Assembly: GCF_945859705.1 (NCBI RefSeq)
Contig: NC_079137.1
Span: 38,251,554 to 38,315,553, forward strand
Length of the DNA: 64,000 bases
From: Episyrphus balteatus
Lineage: Eukaryota; Arthropoda; Insecta; Diptera; Syrphidae
Direction: 5' to 3'
Part shown: positions 1 through 13,420 of the stretch, piece after piece
How positions within the stretch are numbered: the first letter of the stretch is position 1
Layout: every line of letters starts with the position of its first letter
Translations under genes and position numbers: made by a program
The notes under the pieces: generated by a model
What the model saw: the letters and a program-made list of their open reading frames with translations, nothing else
What the model was told of the DNA's origin: nothing
The model's database searches: none

Positions 1-3000
1 AGTAAAATGATATTTGTTAAATTTTTAAATAAAAGGCGAGCCTCCTTTCATCAAGCTTAATTTTAAAATTTGAACTTTAGCAGTTTCACTTAAACTTTAA
101 GAAGAGTTTTCGCATATTGGGTTTGGATTGAGAGATGATTTGTTGAATGGCCTTGAATAAACAAACCTTCATACCTTTATAACTGAGAGTGTTGGTATTG
201 ACCTTGGAGGTATACATTTTTTTTTTGAGGATCGTAGGTGGAAGAGTTAATATTAGTTGTAATTAATATACACATATACACTGTAGAATTGTACGTATAT
301 TGATTAACTATCGCAAATAAAAATTTTCTCTTTACAACATGTTAACGTTTGTCATGCTTAAAAGTTTTAATCAGGATCTATCGGCAATCGGCATGTGCAA
401 TAAAGCTGTCATTTCATCATTTCACGATCGCAAAATAAATACCGGAAATTCCTTAAATTAACAATAGGGTCCTTTATCTATACTTCAAATAAATTACTTC
501 CTACATTTTTAATGAAGAAGTATCGAAGCAGAATTAAATTTCCTCTAAAACATATCCAAAGTCCAACGAATGGTGAAATCCTATCATATGGAACATCAAA
601 AATAAAAAAATAAAAATCTAAAACAAAAACTGTACGATTGCAAAAGTTTAAGATCTTTGTAATGATGAAGAGCTTCATTTGTAATTGTTTTTTGATGTAA
701 TAACTGGGAAACAGTTGTTGCTAATGAGCATTTTTAGAAGTTATAGTTAGATATAGCTTCTAGCATTTCACGAATAGTATTAGTGGTATGTAGGTACTCT
801 AATGTAAATTTCCTTTTGCCACAAAAAATCAATTATTTTTAATTATTATTGATCTTCTGTCAAAAAATACTGGGAATTACTGGTATCTCAAATTCTATTT
901 GCAAAAAGAGATCATTTTTTATTGATCTGAGATCAAATTTTTCAGATCTTGATTTTTAAAGAGATTTACACGTATTTCCTCACGCACTTTCACAAACACC
1001 GAAGCAATTGACAGTTTTGTGAACATTTGTTTCTGTAAATTTTTATATGGAAAAACTGCTTGCACACAGTTACGAATAAAAATCATTTGGCAATATCCAT
1101 TTGCCAAATGAGATCATTGGATTTGCTACAAGAATATCTGTTTAAAATGGAAATCCACACTATTAGTATTTGCCAGTTTCAGAGAATCATACATACTGTT
1201 CGGCTAGATTGTTGACTTGCGATATTCGAGCCGGCTCAATCAAAAAGCCTTATTTCCGGTGTTGTTTGGCCTGAAAAGAGATGTTATAAACATTGTATGT
1301 ATGTTCAAATCGCGCGTTATGACAATTCTTTGCATTCGAATAGAGAAATTAAAATTTATTTTCAGAATTTGACTTTCATAAATGAAGCATGTATGGATGA
1401 TGTGCTTGTCTATCTTGTATTTGAACCACATGAAATAAAAATTTGTCTTTGAACACTAACCATATTGTGGAATAAAATAAAGGATCGGTATTTCCCTCTA
1501 CCTGAGTTTAGCTTCGATTCAAAATTTTCAAAAAAAATATTCCAGACAAGTAAATCGTCAAGTTTAAATATCTCAAAAACTATAGCGTTGTGCAATTCTT
1601 AGGTCGGATTCGGGTTAATCGCATACTTCGGTATCTGGCTTGAATTTCGAGCATCTCTTTACCTGACAATGGTCGTTCCATAATCGGGTTCTCCAGGTGT
1701 CCAAAGTACCTTGTTATACACAAAAAGAACAAAGAATAAAATTGTTAATAAACATATTTATGAGGGTCTTGAATTGAGTATGAGCATGAAGGGTAGTTGA
1801 TTCGACCGAATTTGAAGAAAACAAAAATGTAGGTAGATAAGATACATAAATGGAACAATAATTTACTGAACAAGTTCAAAGTTTAAAAGTAATTAACGAA
1901 ACATATATTTGTAATAAATATGTCTCACAACTTTTAGCTGAAAAAGTACCATGGCAATAATTTATGTGTGTATGCTACAAAATAAAATAACATAACATCA
2001 CGCTCCTAGACCATCACATCCTTTATAAAATAAATAATAATTTAAAAAAAAACACCATACCAAGTGTTCAGGAAAAGTAAGCAATAAAACACATTCTAGC
2101 AAGTTTTTATTTTGGTTAACCGGTTTCCTCGTATGCAAATTCTTCGAAAGACCCTTCTTTTGTGCGAATAACATTCTAATTGACAAATTCCTTTGCTACT
2201 CTACCTTTTTGTGTGCTGAAATAAAAATACGACCCGCATAGAATTCCAGCTGCAACTCCCACTTTTTTTTTTTGTGAGAGAGTGGCCGATGACATAATAA
2301 TCGCATGTAAGTACATCGCACACTCATAAACCAACAGAGCGTTAAGTGGAATACACTTTTATATAAAAAATAAAATAAAATTGTGGTCTGGGAAGGAAAA
2401 GAAGTGTGTGTTTTGTCGACATCGTATAGAGTCGCCGTCTATTTTATTATTATTTTTTTTTTTTTTTGTATTTGCTAACTTGCTTGGTGCCTTTTTTTCC
2501 TAAGTCTTCCTCTAACAACTATAAAAGTAACAAAAGAGCATAAAATTGCTGAAAAGTCATTCAATTTATGTACATCGTCTTATATTTTCATCATCTTTCC
2601 AATCTTTCTCTTCAATCTTTTAAAGTATTTTCGCGTGTTGTTAAATTTTTCTTCTCATTGGTATTGTTGTTTTTGTTTAACAAAACAAAAAAAAAAAATT
2701 ATATGTACGTCAAGCACTGCCTGTCTAGACATTTATGAGTACAAATTATTGTGTGATGAAAGAGGAAACTTAACATTCTTTTACTAATTAAGAGCGCCAA
2801 TGAGGGGTTAATTTTATTGGCATTAGTCAAAATGTGGGAAGACACAGGTGGTGGACCCGATTTCAATTCTTTGATAAAACATATTATACGAAGGAACTAA
2901 AATGAAATTTGGGAAAGTTTTTTTTTGTTTGTACATTTTTTTTGGGAAATATTTTTATATTACTAAATTGTTTATTTATTGTGGGTGTCATTTGCAGGTT

Positions 3001-6000
3001 CTTTTTAAAAAAGAAATATGGAACAGCGATAAGAATTATTTCATCTTTCATCTTTCTTCTTTATTTAACACATAAATGCGCTCTGATTCTTAATGTAAAA
3101 AAAAAAAAATCTTAACAAGTTATGCAATTTTGAGTTCAAAATAATAACTACCAACAGATACGTTGAGGTAGAAAAGAGAAGAGAGCTTTTAACCTTTCTT
3201 GTGTGATTAATTTTTAAGAATGGAATAGGTAGTCTAGTACTTGTTTCACAAAGCAGGGTCAACAAAATGGGTTTACTGTATAGAGCAAGTATTTCTTCTT
3301 CTAAGTAAATTTTGTGCAGTACATTTGACTAGCCCAAGTTGATATTAACGTCGATATTAAGTAACTTTTTTTGTATTGTGAACAGGGGTCATAATCTGAA
3401 AAAAGATTGACACAACAGGAAAATTTGAATGCATTTTTCAGGTTTGGCGGTCTAACTCTGAAAAATGATTAGATTTCCTATCAGAAAGTTCCTTGCAAAT
3501 TCTTTTAGAAGTGTGTAATTTCAATACAATAGACCCTAATATAACTTTTTAAAAAAGCCGTTCGTTTCGCACTCACTGAGTACAATGGTGCAGATTTAGC
3601 TGTGAAGGTTAAAGGTTTGTCAATTTTTACCTCAGCTGTAGGCTATATGTCTCACGGTTTTATAGTTTTGCATGCCCTTTTAAATGTTGGCCATACTTGA
3701 AGTAACAGACTCGCATTATCAGCTTCAAGACAATAAATGGTAACGAATCTCCTTGCCAAAAACCATATTTTTACTTGGAATGCGAGTTTTTTAATTAGCA
3801 TAAAGAGCCCCTGACAATGTGTTTTTTTTTTTTCAGGATTGGTCATATAGAGATTTGGTGTTGGTGCATTTTTAAGAACGGAAGCCACAATGGTACACGC
3901 TTTTCAAACTTTTGCATAATCGTTTTAGGTTATCATGTAATATCTTGAACGAGGTTATATGTATTATTAATTAGCCAGGGATATACCTTGTTAGTTCTTT
4001 AAAGACAGAAGATAGCTTTGGCGGTGTTTCTTTTTTTACAGTTTGTAGTTCACTAGGTTTTTCGTTTATCTCTTGGTACATTCCAACGTGAACCTATAAT
4101 GTGTGAGTAAGGCAAACCATTTTTTTGACAATTTTTAGTGTTATGTTATTATCATGAGGTAATTTGTCTCAGCTCCAGCAAAATATTAGGCATACTAATT
4201 GAGACCTTTTATTTGTCACTACGTTAACACTTTGGGGAGAACAAAAAGCCAAAAACCTTAACTTGAACGTAAAGATTTAAGCAGACTTTGAATGAAAAAA
4301 ATAAGTTCTTTTAGAAAGCGTTACATGTAACGATGAATCAACTTACATTTTAGCATAATCCCAAAAACTGGAAAGAAAAGTTTTTTTTTTTTTATTTTCT
4401 TACCGTTTTATCTCAAAACGTGACGTAATAAAAATCTTTTGACTTCGGATTCAAGTTCAGCACGCCAAAAAACCTGGTTGCTTAGTTAGGTACTAGCAAT
4501 ATCGATACAATTTTAATTTTCTTTTTCTAGATCTTAAATAAAACAGTTCAAATCACAAAATAACTTTTTAAGTTGGACAAAAAAGTTCAACAATCGTAAT
4601 TAACAGACTTTTAAAGAAAATAAGACGATGGCAGTATCGTAATTGAATCAATTCACCTTTTTTTTTTTGTTTTGTTCATTTTATTTCACTTGCAGAACTG
4701 GAATTACCTACATACGAGTACATAATATACACTTGTTGAATTAATATTATTCTAATTGCTCAAATGTTTAGAATTAAATCAATAAATGTTTTGTGTATGT
4801 TCGCATGTGTGTATTGAGATGACACAAAGGTGAAAGCATAGAGAAGGATTTATTAGCTTATAAGCAGATTACTAACCAAAGTCAACATGGTATTGTAGAG
4901 GACGACTTAAATGAGATATGTTCATTGTGCATGTTCGAACATTCATTGGAAATGAGTATAATTGAGTTTGTGTTTAAGGCAAGTCTGCTGAATGGCAGTT
5001 AATTAGTGAGGATTGCCAAAGCTACCACAATACATAAGGAAAATTGTGAAGAAGAATTCGAATTTGGGTAACGACATAAATACATTTGACATGGATTGTT
5101 AGTTAGTTTTTTTTTTTTTTTAACAGAAGTAACCTACTTACATTTTAGTGATTTTATACAGTTGTGGTACATAAATTAAGGTTTTTGTAGTACCCTACCC
5201 CCATATTTTTTTTTTTTTGATACTGTCTGCCATTTATCCTTAAAAGTAAAACTTTAAAAAACAGTTTTGTGTTGCATTGGTGTTTTAGCTCAAAAACCAA
5301 CATTCAGAAATTTCAATAGGTTATTTAAAATTTTGATTTTTAGTCACTAACCAAAAGTACTTTGAAAAAATAAGGAAATTTCATCCAAGAAAAAAGTTTT
5401 TTGATGTATGGTCTTTCCTGATGGTTAAAAAAATGAGCCAAATTTAATTCAGGTTCCAATAATATTGATACCATGAATAAAATGAGAAGTTTTGCCTGTA
5501 TTAGACTAAATTGGGTTCATGATTCTAGGGGTTTACGAAGAAACCAGCCAAATATTCGCTTTCATTAAAATTTTGGACTTGAAATTAATGCTTCTACTGA
5601 AATTATTCAGATGTATAACATTTCTAATTTAATGCTTTAAAGAATATTTCCCTCTATGTATAAAAAAAAAAAAATCTATACATAATATGTCCTATAAAGC
5701 TAACAACCTTCAAAGCAATCCATTCAAATTTTACTTCAACAAAATACTTATAAAGGACCCAGTTTGGATAGAGTGTTCTTGTTCAATTCTAAATTTAATT
5801 TAAAAAAATAGGTCACAAGCGATGCTTCTGTGCGGTCAACTGATTTTTATCTCCAAACCAAAGATAGATCGAGTGTATCTTTCAACCTTCATTAATTACC
5901 ATTGACTTGGTAACCGAAATAATTAAAATTCAGTCTCAACTCCCATCTGATTCTACAATATACCAAACTAAAACATTGTATGATGATGGTGAAAATGAAA

Positions 6001-6977
6001 ATATACTCATTTTGTTGAAAACGGACCAATGCTGCTAAAAGAGAGCTATGACGATGATTGCGTGGGCTTTATACTTCTCTTTGTTTTTGGTTTTTTTTTT
6101 TTTAATTTTTTTTTTGTAAGGAAATGATTCAGAATCTGTGTGCATCCAAGGTTTTTAACTTGCTAGCTATTTTTGTTCTCTATACATTTTTTCCTCTTCT
6201 CTTTCTCTTTGATATAAATATGTCTTGTAGTAGCATCGCGAGCTATTGTGATATTATAGCCGGATGAGGAGACCCATCCCGGCATTATTGTGTATAAAGA
6301 CTATATACATACATTTTATATGTGACACCCAAGTGTTATAAAAAAAGCTTCCCACCCACTTTGAATCGAAATTAAAAGCAAAAAGAAAAAAAATACTTGA
6401 AGATGAAAATGTGAAAAATGTTATTTTCATACTCTCGCCGATGTTGATCATTTTTTTGCTTTTGTTTTGAGTTTTTTTTTTTTTGGATGCGATGCCTTGA
6501 GATTGTTTTATATTTTGTTTTTGTGTGTGGCTATTTTGTCGTCACATTACAAAGTATGCTTGCGTAAAAATATATAAGCACCTGGTGCCTTAAAAATGTT
6601 TCTTGTTTTTTTTTTTTTTTATTTCAGTCAATAGTTTATATAGTACTAAGTTTAAATTTTTTCCAAATTGAAAAAAGTCTTCAGCTTAAACTTTTTTTAG
6701 AATATGAACCATAAAATAATAAAGATTGCATTAACGTAATTAATTACTTATTAAAATAAAATTGTCATTCTAAATAGACTTAAGGAGCTTTTAAGGTTCC
6801 TTTTTTAAGGCTTATTTTAATGAGAAAATGTCTTCATTAGTCTATTGTGTTTTTAAAACAGAAAAAAAGGTTATGCATTTTTTTTTTATTAGTTAGAAGT
6901 TAGGGAAACTTTTTCTTGATATTCGTAATTGAAGTAAAAATACAAATTAATTTTGTTTACAGAAATTAAAGACTATA
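1..6977. other. No gene seen
   Basis: AT-rich DNA with many poly-T and poly-A runs and only short chance frames. No exon of a known protein was recognised on either strand. It is possibly intronic to Eaf. Confidence 0.5.
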
Positions 6978-7060
6978 AGATAAGCTCACTGATGTCCAGG
7001 AAAAGGAAGTTGACTGCAGAGCCGGCATCGTGGGCTCGAGCCTAATGGTCGGCTCAGAAG
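6978..7060 (+). repeat. tRNA-like sequence, third example
   Basis: AAGCTCACTGATGTCC resembles an A-box and GGCTCGAGCCT a B-box, about 50 bases apart. It is more GC-rich than its surroundings. It is not close to the other two, so origin from a different tRNA is possible. Weak call. Confidence 0.3.
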
Positions 7061-7287
7061 TTTTTTCTAAATTGCCAGGTTAACCTTAGTCACCTGTGTG
7101 ACAACATGACAACAAATTTTATTATTGAAAAACAAAATGTTTATATTTTTTGCCAAAATTATAAACACCATCTAACAAAAAGGATAAAAAACTTAAACGA
7201 TTCTTTTGAGGAAAAGACTGTGCGTCAAATCCGGTTGTTGAAAATTATGGCTCCATGGATACTCTAATTTTCAAATACCAAACAATA

Positions 7288-7388
7288 ATCTAGAAACGCC
7301 CGTTCTTAAAAACTAGTATTTTTTGTCGAAAAAAAAACATGTCACGGTCTTGCAATAAAATTATACATAAATTGGGGCGTTTCTAGAT
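7288..7388. repeat. Short inverted repeat beside hAT copy 1
   Basis: ATCTAGAAACGCCC (7288-7301) is inverted as GGGCGTTTCTAGAT (7375-7388), a 101-bp hairpin ending three bases before the target duplication of the element at 7399. Confidence 0.6.
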
Positions 7389-7398
7389 CAAATAATAC

Positions 7399-8461
7399 CA
7401 GAGATCAGAAATAACAGTCAACCTTTATTTTCAATTGGTTTCTCTCTGAGAGCTACCATATTACTTTAAATAGTTTCAATTAAGGTTTGAGATTTATTTT
7501 TTTAAATCAAAAATTAAGGTTATCGGTTGAGATTTATTTTTTATTTTTTTTTTTTTATTATCTCTCAATGGTTGAGATTTTTACAAAAAAATAAATGTAA
7601 AAGGTCAACCTTTAACCGTTTTTGCTGAAAATAAATCAAAAATGGTCAATTTAAAGGAAAATGTCGAATATGTCAAGAATGTCTTTATATTGCAAAAATA
7701 AATATGAAAAGGATGTTTTTTTTTCTAAGTTTATGTATTAAATAGACTCTGAAAGTTCTTTAGACCCAAGATTATATCTCTTTTTGTTTAAAGTAAAATC
7801 TAAAGACGACAAGCACAACCAATGCAATTTTGAATATTTCAGAAGACCGATGCCAAAAGGTAGCGGGGACTCTAACCTACATTTGGGTACAACTCCCATC
7901 CCTGTAGGTGCACGCGTTCTCAAACCGGGAGAACTTAAAGATAAAAAAAAAGTTAAGCCCGATTCTGAAAAAATAGGCATGATGTGGCGGTTTAACATGG
8001 AAGATGATTTTTTAAAAATCTGACAATGTGCAAAGCGTAGGCCCATGACACAAGCTATCATTTGGCATCGCTCCCAAAAATTGCTCTCAAGCGGTTTAGC
8101 TTCCAGGAGCGTTCAAAGATTCGGGAATTTTTCGAAAAAAAATTTACCCCAACTTTCAAACTCGATTTTCTCGGAATTTTGAAAAAAAAAAAAAATTCAA
8201 AAATCCGATTATACCACTATCGGGTAGCTGAGAATATAAGCTTTCATATGGCACCACTCCCATGTCTCTAAGAATTGATACCTACATTTTTCTCTCAGCG
8301 ATAAATCTCACTGCTTAAAGGATAAAGGTTTCTCAGACCTTGACCGAAATTTTTCTTTTTTTTTTTAAATAAAGGTTATTTTATGACCTTTATTGAAAAT
8401 GGCGACAAATAAGAGTTATTAAGGAACCTTTCAAAAGGTTGAGATTTATTTCTGATCTCTG
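7399..8461. mobile_element. hAT-like non-autonomous element, copy 1
   Basis: The ends are inverted repeats starting CAGAGATCAGAAATAA, and the element is flanked by a perfect 8-bp duplication AATAATAC (7391-7398 and 8462-8469). An 8-bp duplication and CAG ends fit the hAT superfamily. It is 1063 bp. The short internal reading frames (for example at 7784-8023) match no transposase I know, so it is probably mobilised in trans. Copy 2 at 38335 shares most of the sequence. Confidence 0.88.
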
Positions 8462-8469
8462 AATAATAC

Positions 8470-10740
8470 TTTTTAGTCGACTAGAGGCATGAATTGGTAA
8501 AATTGGTATGAAGAAAGTTGATGAAAAGTTTTACGTAACTTACGGAAATTGCTTTGAGTTTATTTTTTTCTTCTCACACCTATCGTATACTTTGCATATT
8601 TAATTTTGAATTATAAATACTTCATTCTATTTCATTTTCTTCCATTTTAATTTAGTTATTCTTCTAATATTTGCAAATTCTCCCATTTTATGATCTAAAA
8701 TTGTTTGTCCAAAAATCTCTGAAAATATCTTTAAATCAGCACTTAGAAGTTTCTCTTTGCGGGACACGCCTAAAATGATGTTTTTTTGCAAATTGAGTGA
8801 CAGCTGTCATTTTCTACAAATGAAGTTTTGCTAGGTTTGTTTGATTGAAATTTTAAGATTACGAAATCATGTTTTTTTTTTGACTGATTGGAAAACATAT
8901 GCAATTCCAATTCACATTAATTGAAACATCGACATTTGATTATTATAATGATGTGAAGACAGGGAGGACCTTTTATGCAATTTGTCTTCCAACAAGTGAA
9001 TTTTTCGTATAAATAAGTTACTGCGGTGATTTTAGCCAATTTACACTTACTTACTCTGTTCATTTCAACGAACTTATTCCGTTGAATGTAACCAACTTAT
9101 CTGATAGGCTTTCACTTACTTACTTGTCGTTTACCAATCAACCTCCAATACCGATACTTCTTCAACATAATTTCTCTAAAAAAATAGAAACTCATCAAGA
9201 AATAAGAATTTCCTAGACTCATAATGGCATTTAAAACAAAATACATTGTAATATCCCGTCATTCGTCATATTTATCGACTTTTACTTTTGCTCAAGATTT
9301 TGGAACAGTGTCTGAATTATTTCATCAATTTCACAAATTCTTTTGTGATGAATTTTACTGGCCGTTCTATATGTTAACTGACTTTTATGATGTTTAATGA
9401 AACCATTCACAAAAAACTCTTTTTAGAATTCTTGTAAAAAAAAAAATATAACCCGGATCTATATAAAAGTAAATAAATAATTTTTATTATTTTTTTTTTT
9501 ATTACTTCTAGAGCGATAAAAAAAATAAAACAGGAAAATTATTTAGGGCATGAAGCGGACAAGAAATATACTTTATTTTTTATATGATTAATTGTCTTGA
9601 CCGCTTTCGTGGTCAACATTTATAACAGAGCGAGATATCGTTTAATGAAATATAACTCCACAGCAACAAAAAAAAAAAGTAGAAGTGTAAGAAGGTATAG
9701 TGTTGGTGATGATTGTGAATTGTGACTTTAAACATATTTTCTAGGTATACTATGCACATTCATATATGGAGACTTCTTTATCGTAACTCAATTCTTTTTC
9801 ATTCATTGTTCTCAATGTGAGACCCTCTCAAGTGGTGGTAATATAATAGTGAAAAAAAAAACATACATACTCTCAAGCCTCAAGCTTCTATTTTTAAAAT
9901 AACTTTTGTTTTCATTCACAATGATTGGCTAGGTCAAAACCATATTTAGTATAAGTAGGTAAAATGCTTGAGGCAATTTGATCAATTTATCGACATGTAT
10001 ACATAAATACAAACATAGTTTTTTGATGTCACAATGATTTTGATGGTATGATGTATCAGTTTCTCAAATGTCAATAATATTCAACAAAGGTCATGCCTTT
10101 CACTTTTCAATATGGTTTTTTTTGTTGGCAGTTATTTTTTGTTATTTTTCTTTTAAGGAAATTACATTAGGAAGTGAGGCTTACATAAGAGGGTTTTTTT
10201 TCTTCTGTTTGTTCTCATGCAACTTTTTTCACACCGTTGATTTTCTTAAAAGGTATTGTGACGTAATAGATATAGGTTCATTGAAGCTTTAGTTTTTTTC
10301 ATCTGATTTGTAAGATTTGAAAAAGGGCTTTGTTGTTAGATACAGACACAGTTTTGGTAGCTATCAGAAAACGGTGAGTAGAATATAGCTCTTTTGATTG
10401 TTCATATTAAACTTTTAAGTAAGCCGAGCAATTACATAAAATTCGCAAACGTATAGTTTAAAAACTTGAGTTTCGTCTGTTACAAAATTAATTGAAAACA
10501 AATTTTTTTATGATAACTCGTCGTTAACAATAAGAGTGGTTTAAATCTTAAAATATTATCGACTTTAAAAAAAAAAACCATCTCCTTTTAAGCCAGAACT
10601 ATAATTGACTGAAGCGTCGGATGAAATGGAGGGGAACAGCGCTCGCAACCGCGCTCGACGGATGAAAACTTATCGAAAATATAAAGAAAACAACGCCAAT
10701 TATGGTTCTGGCTTTACTCCAGTCAAAGCATCATTTGACC
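8470..10740. other. No gene seen
   Basis: AT-rich. Frames at 10068-10292 and 10605-10747 are open but unrecognised. The latter has a basic stretch (NRARRMKTYRKYKEN) and is interrupted by the MITE at 10748. Confidence 0.45.
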
Positions 10741-10747
10741 TTGCCCA

Positions 10748-11350
10748 GGGTTGGGGTCGAAATTCTGTATGTGCCAAAATTCGGATTCCAAAATTCTGTA
10801 TTTTAAAATTCGGTATTCTGAAATTCTGTAAATACAAAATTCTGGATTTCAAAATTCTGTATTCCAAAATTCTGTAAATGATAAAAGAAAAATTGTTTTG
10901 ATAATGAAAAAAGTGCGCACTTTTGTTATTTTTTATTTGTTTTTCTCTTTTTTATAAGTCGTTTTAGGGCCATTTTCTGAAACGAAACTAAAATATTTAT
11001 GTAGAACATAGACTCTTATTGTCTAATTTTTCCTCTGCGTAAACTGTCACATAAGGTTTTATGAAGAACATAAAACCTTAAATTTTGTTTTAGCAAACGG
11101 CTCTTATACACTGTTATACTTAATTTTTTTATTGAATACAAATTGTTCAATAAACAAAAAGCAGAATAAATGGATTTGCAGAATTTAGAAAACAGAATTT
11201 TGGATTTACAGAAATTTGAAATACAGAATAATAGAAAAGCAGAATACTAGAATAATGGAATACAGATTTATGTTCATACAGAATTTTTTATTGAGATACA
11301 GAATTTTGGTCATACAGAATTTTGGAATACAGAAAAACGACCCGTTCCCC
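10748..11350. mobile_element. MITE with repeated AAAATTCTGTA arms
   Basis: The left end (GGGTTGGGGTCG) carries a row of CAAAATTCTGTAT-like words up to about 10878. The right end (from about 11160) carries the inverted words ATACAGAATTTTG and finishes CGACCCGTTCCCC. The flanks CTTGCCCA (10740-10747) and CTTGTCCA (11351-11358) match at 7 of 8 positions, consistent with a hAT-like 8-bp duplication. Confidence 0.65.
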
Positions 11351-11358
11351 CTTGTCCA

Positions 11359-13418
11359 CAGAGGCATTGTCGTTTTTTATTTCATGGATTAGGTATGTAT
11401 ATTTAAAAGGTTTATACCCAGTTTCTTACCACCTGGTCATTTTTTTTTAGCAGAATTATTTACTACAATGCATTTTTTAGGAAATTGTATGTGATTTGCA
11501 AGATTTTAATTTTTAATGGGGACTTATAATTGAGAGTGAATAAATCGAGCCTAAATCTGACCTAATAACGAAGTATTTGACCATAATTTAACTTTCTGAC
11601 GATTGTTTTTTGCTAAGATGATTTTCGTCTTAAATTAAGCGGATAAATCTTATTAATTTCTTGAATGTACAAATTTTAAAGAAATTCGCTTAATTTTTAG
11701 CGGAAATTCATCTTATTTTTATGTGGAAACATTTTAATTAAAAAAAATAAACTGACAGCCACTGGGGATTGATCCTACAGCTAGGAAAATGCTTTACCAT
11801 CAAACCATCTCACTATTGGAAGTTAGTATGAAAAACTGCAACTAAATCTAAAACCTGACGATTATTTTAAAATTTTTATTTTTAGTTGGTTTTTAAGATG
11901 AAAATTCACACTAAAATGAAATGAAGTTCACCGTAAATTTTACAGAATTTATACCTATAGATTACAATTTAAAGCGGAAATCCTATTGTTTGAAGGTGTT
12001 GGGATTTAATGTGGACATCATCTATTTTAAGATCCTTCATAAAAATGAGACTGACGCTTTGCCAATTTGTTTCCTAGAACTGTAAAGTATCTTCTGAATT
12101 GTGTTTTTCCACATTTCACCACAATTTCTCCGTTTAATGAAATAGTGTCAAAACAGCAGATTTTAACTTTAATTTAAAAGTTATCAATAAATTTATAATC
12201 GTATAAAAATTCTACTTTAATCTAATAAATATAAATAATTTCTTCAGAAAATAAAAAATAAATGTAGAACTGTCTTCATCAAATAATAATAATTGTTTCC
12301 TCTTAATAAATTCTTCCTAAATTCAATCGATATGAATCGAAATAAAAATTACCTTTATACAAAAATACCATTAAAATTTAATATTTCAAATTGACGCGCT
12401 AATTTGTTGGCCCATTAATTTGTTGTTTTAATATTCGTCACTTTTACTCTTTGTACATTAAACCCAACAACAAAAATATACCAACAAAAACAAATAAACA
12501 AATTAAAATCTATTATTACACAATAAAATTAAATACAAAAAAAATTTGTTTTGAGAAGGAAAAAAACAAGCACAACCATCATACAACATAATATTTCACC
12601 TAAAGACTTGTTGTAGGTTTTTGTTGTAGTACCTATAGAGCAGCGCCAGCCTGAAAAACCTCCTCCTCCTCATCATCATTAGATGAGATTTATACCTAGC
12701 AGAGAAAAAAAAAATTTATATTTTTTTTTTTTTTCAAAAAGAGAGAAAAGATACAGGGACATAAAGAAGGCGGTAATGATGATGTGGTTTACGGAACGTT
12801 ATACGTCGCGCAGAGCAGCAGCAGCTAACGACGGAAAGTGGAATGAGGGTGGTGTCACGAATGAAACTTACGAAGTGAGTTCGAGAGTATGCGGCAAATT
12901 TTAGGTATCTAGTTTTATCTGCGGCTAAAGCACCTTTATTTTTATATTTGCTGCAGGTTGATAGCTCAGTTCAAAGCTGCAATGTTGGTCTTGGGTCTTT
13001 GGTCTTTTGTGTCGAGTTAGTGCTTTTAGTGGGTTATGCCGGGGTTACATTATACGTTGTGGATATAGATAATTATTATGAGTTTTTTTTTTGCATTTTC
13101 ATTTTTTTTTTTGTTTCTTTATTTGTCTTCGTTATAAAGAGAGAGAAACAGGAACGAACATAAAACGAGTGACATTATTAACCAGAGAGTCATATAACTA
13201 GTCGTCGACGTACTTTATAAGGAACAAAATAAAAAAAAAAAAAAACCATTGCGAGCACTGTTGTTGTACTGTATTGTGCATATATTTTGTTGGTAGTATA
13301 CTGCGGTTCCGGGAACTAAGTACCCGTGTCGTTTTGAGGTGTGATGCCTATGGAGATATACACATTATTTTTTAAAAGGAAGAAAGATATTTTTTGTTAT
13401 AATGTACTGTACCTACAT
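11359..13418. other. No gene seen; more complex sequence at 12640-13330
   Basis: Contains the tRNA-like sequence at 11753. From 12640 to 13330 homopolymers thin out and CpG-containing words appear (for example ACGTCGCGCAGAGCAGC), which might be conserved non-coding sequence, but no protein is recognisable. Confidence 0.4.
11753..11822 (-). repeat. tRNA-like sequence, second example
   Basis: On the minus strand: ATGGTTTGATGGTAAAGCAT (A-box-like, 9 of 11) and GGATCAATCCC (B-box, one mismatch), spaced as in tRNA. It aligns loosely with the tRNA-like sequence at 29630. Probably an old tRNA-derived SINE. Confidence 0.4.
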
Positions 13419-13420
13419 TA

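Noticed and set aside
7738..8061. 107-codon minus-strand and 79-codon plus-strand frames in hAT copy 1
   Set aside because: They lie in non-coding element DNA repeated at 38.7-39.8 kb, where indels break the frames; no transposase motifs.
10605..10877. 90-codon basic protein frame
   Set aside because: Half of it is MITE DNA; the N-terminal 48 codons match nothing I know.
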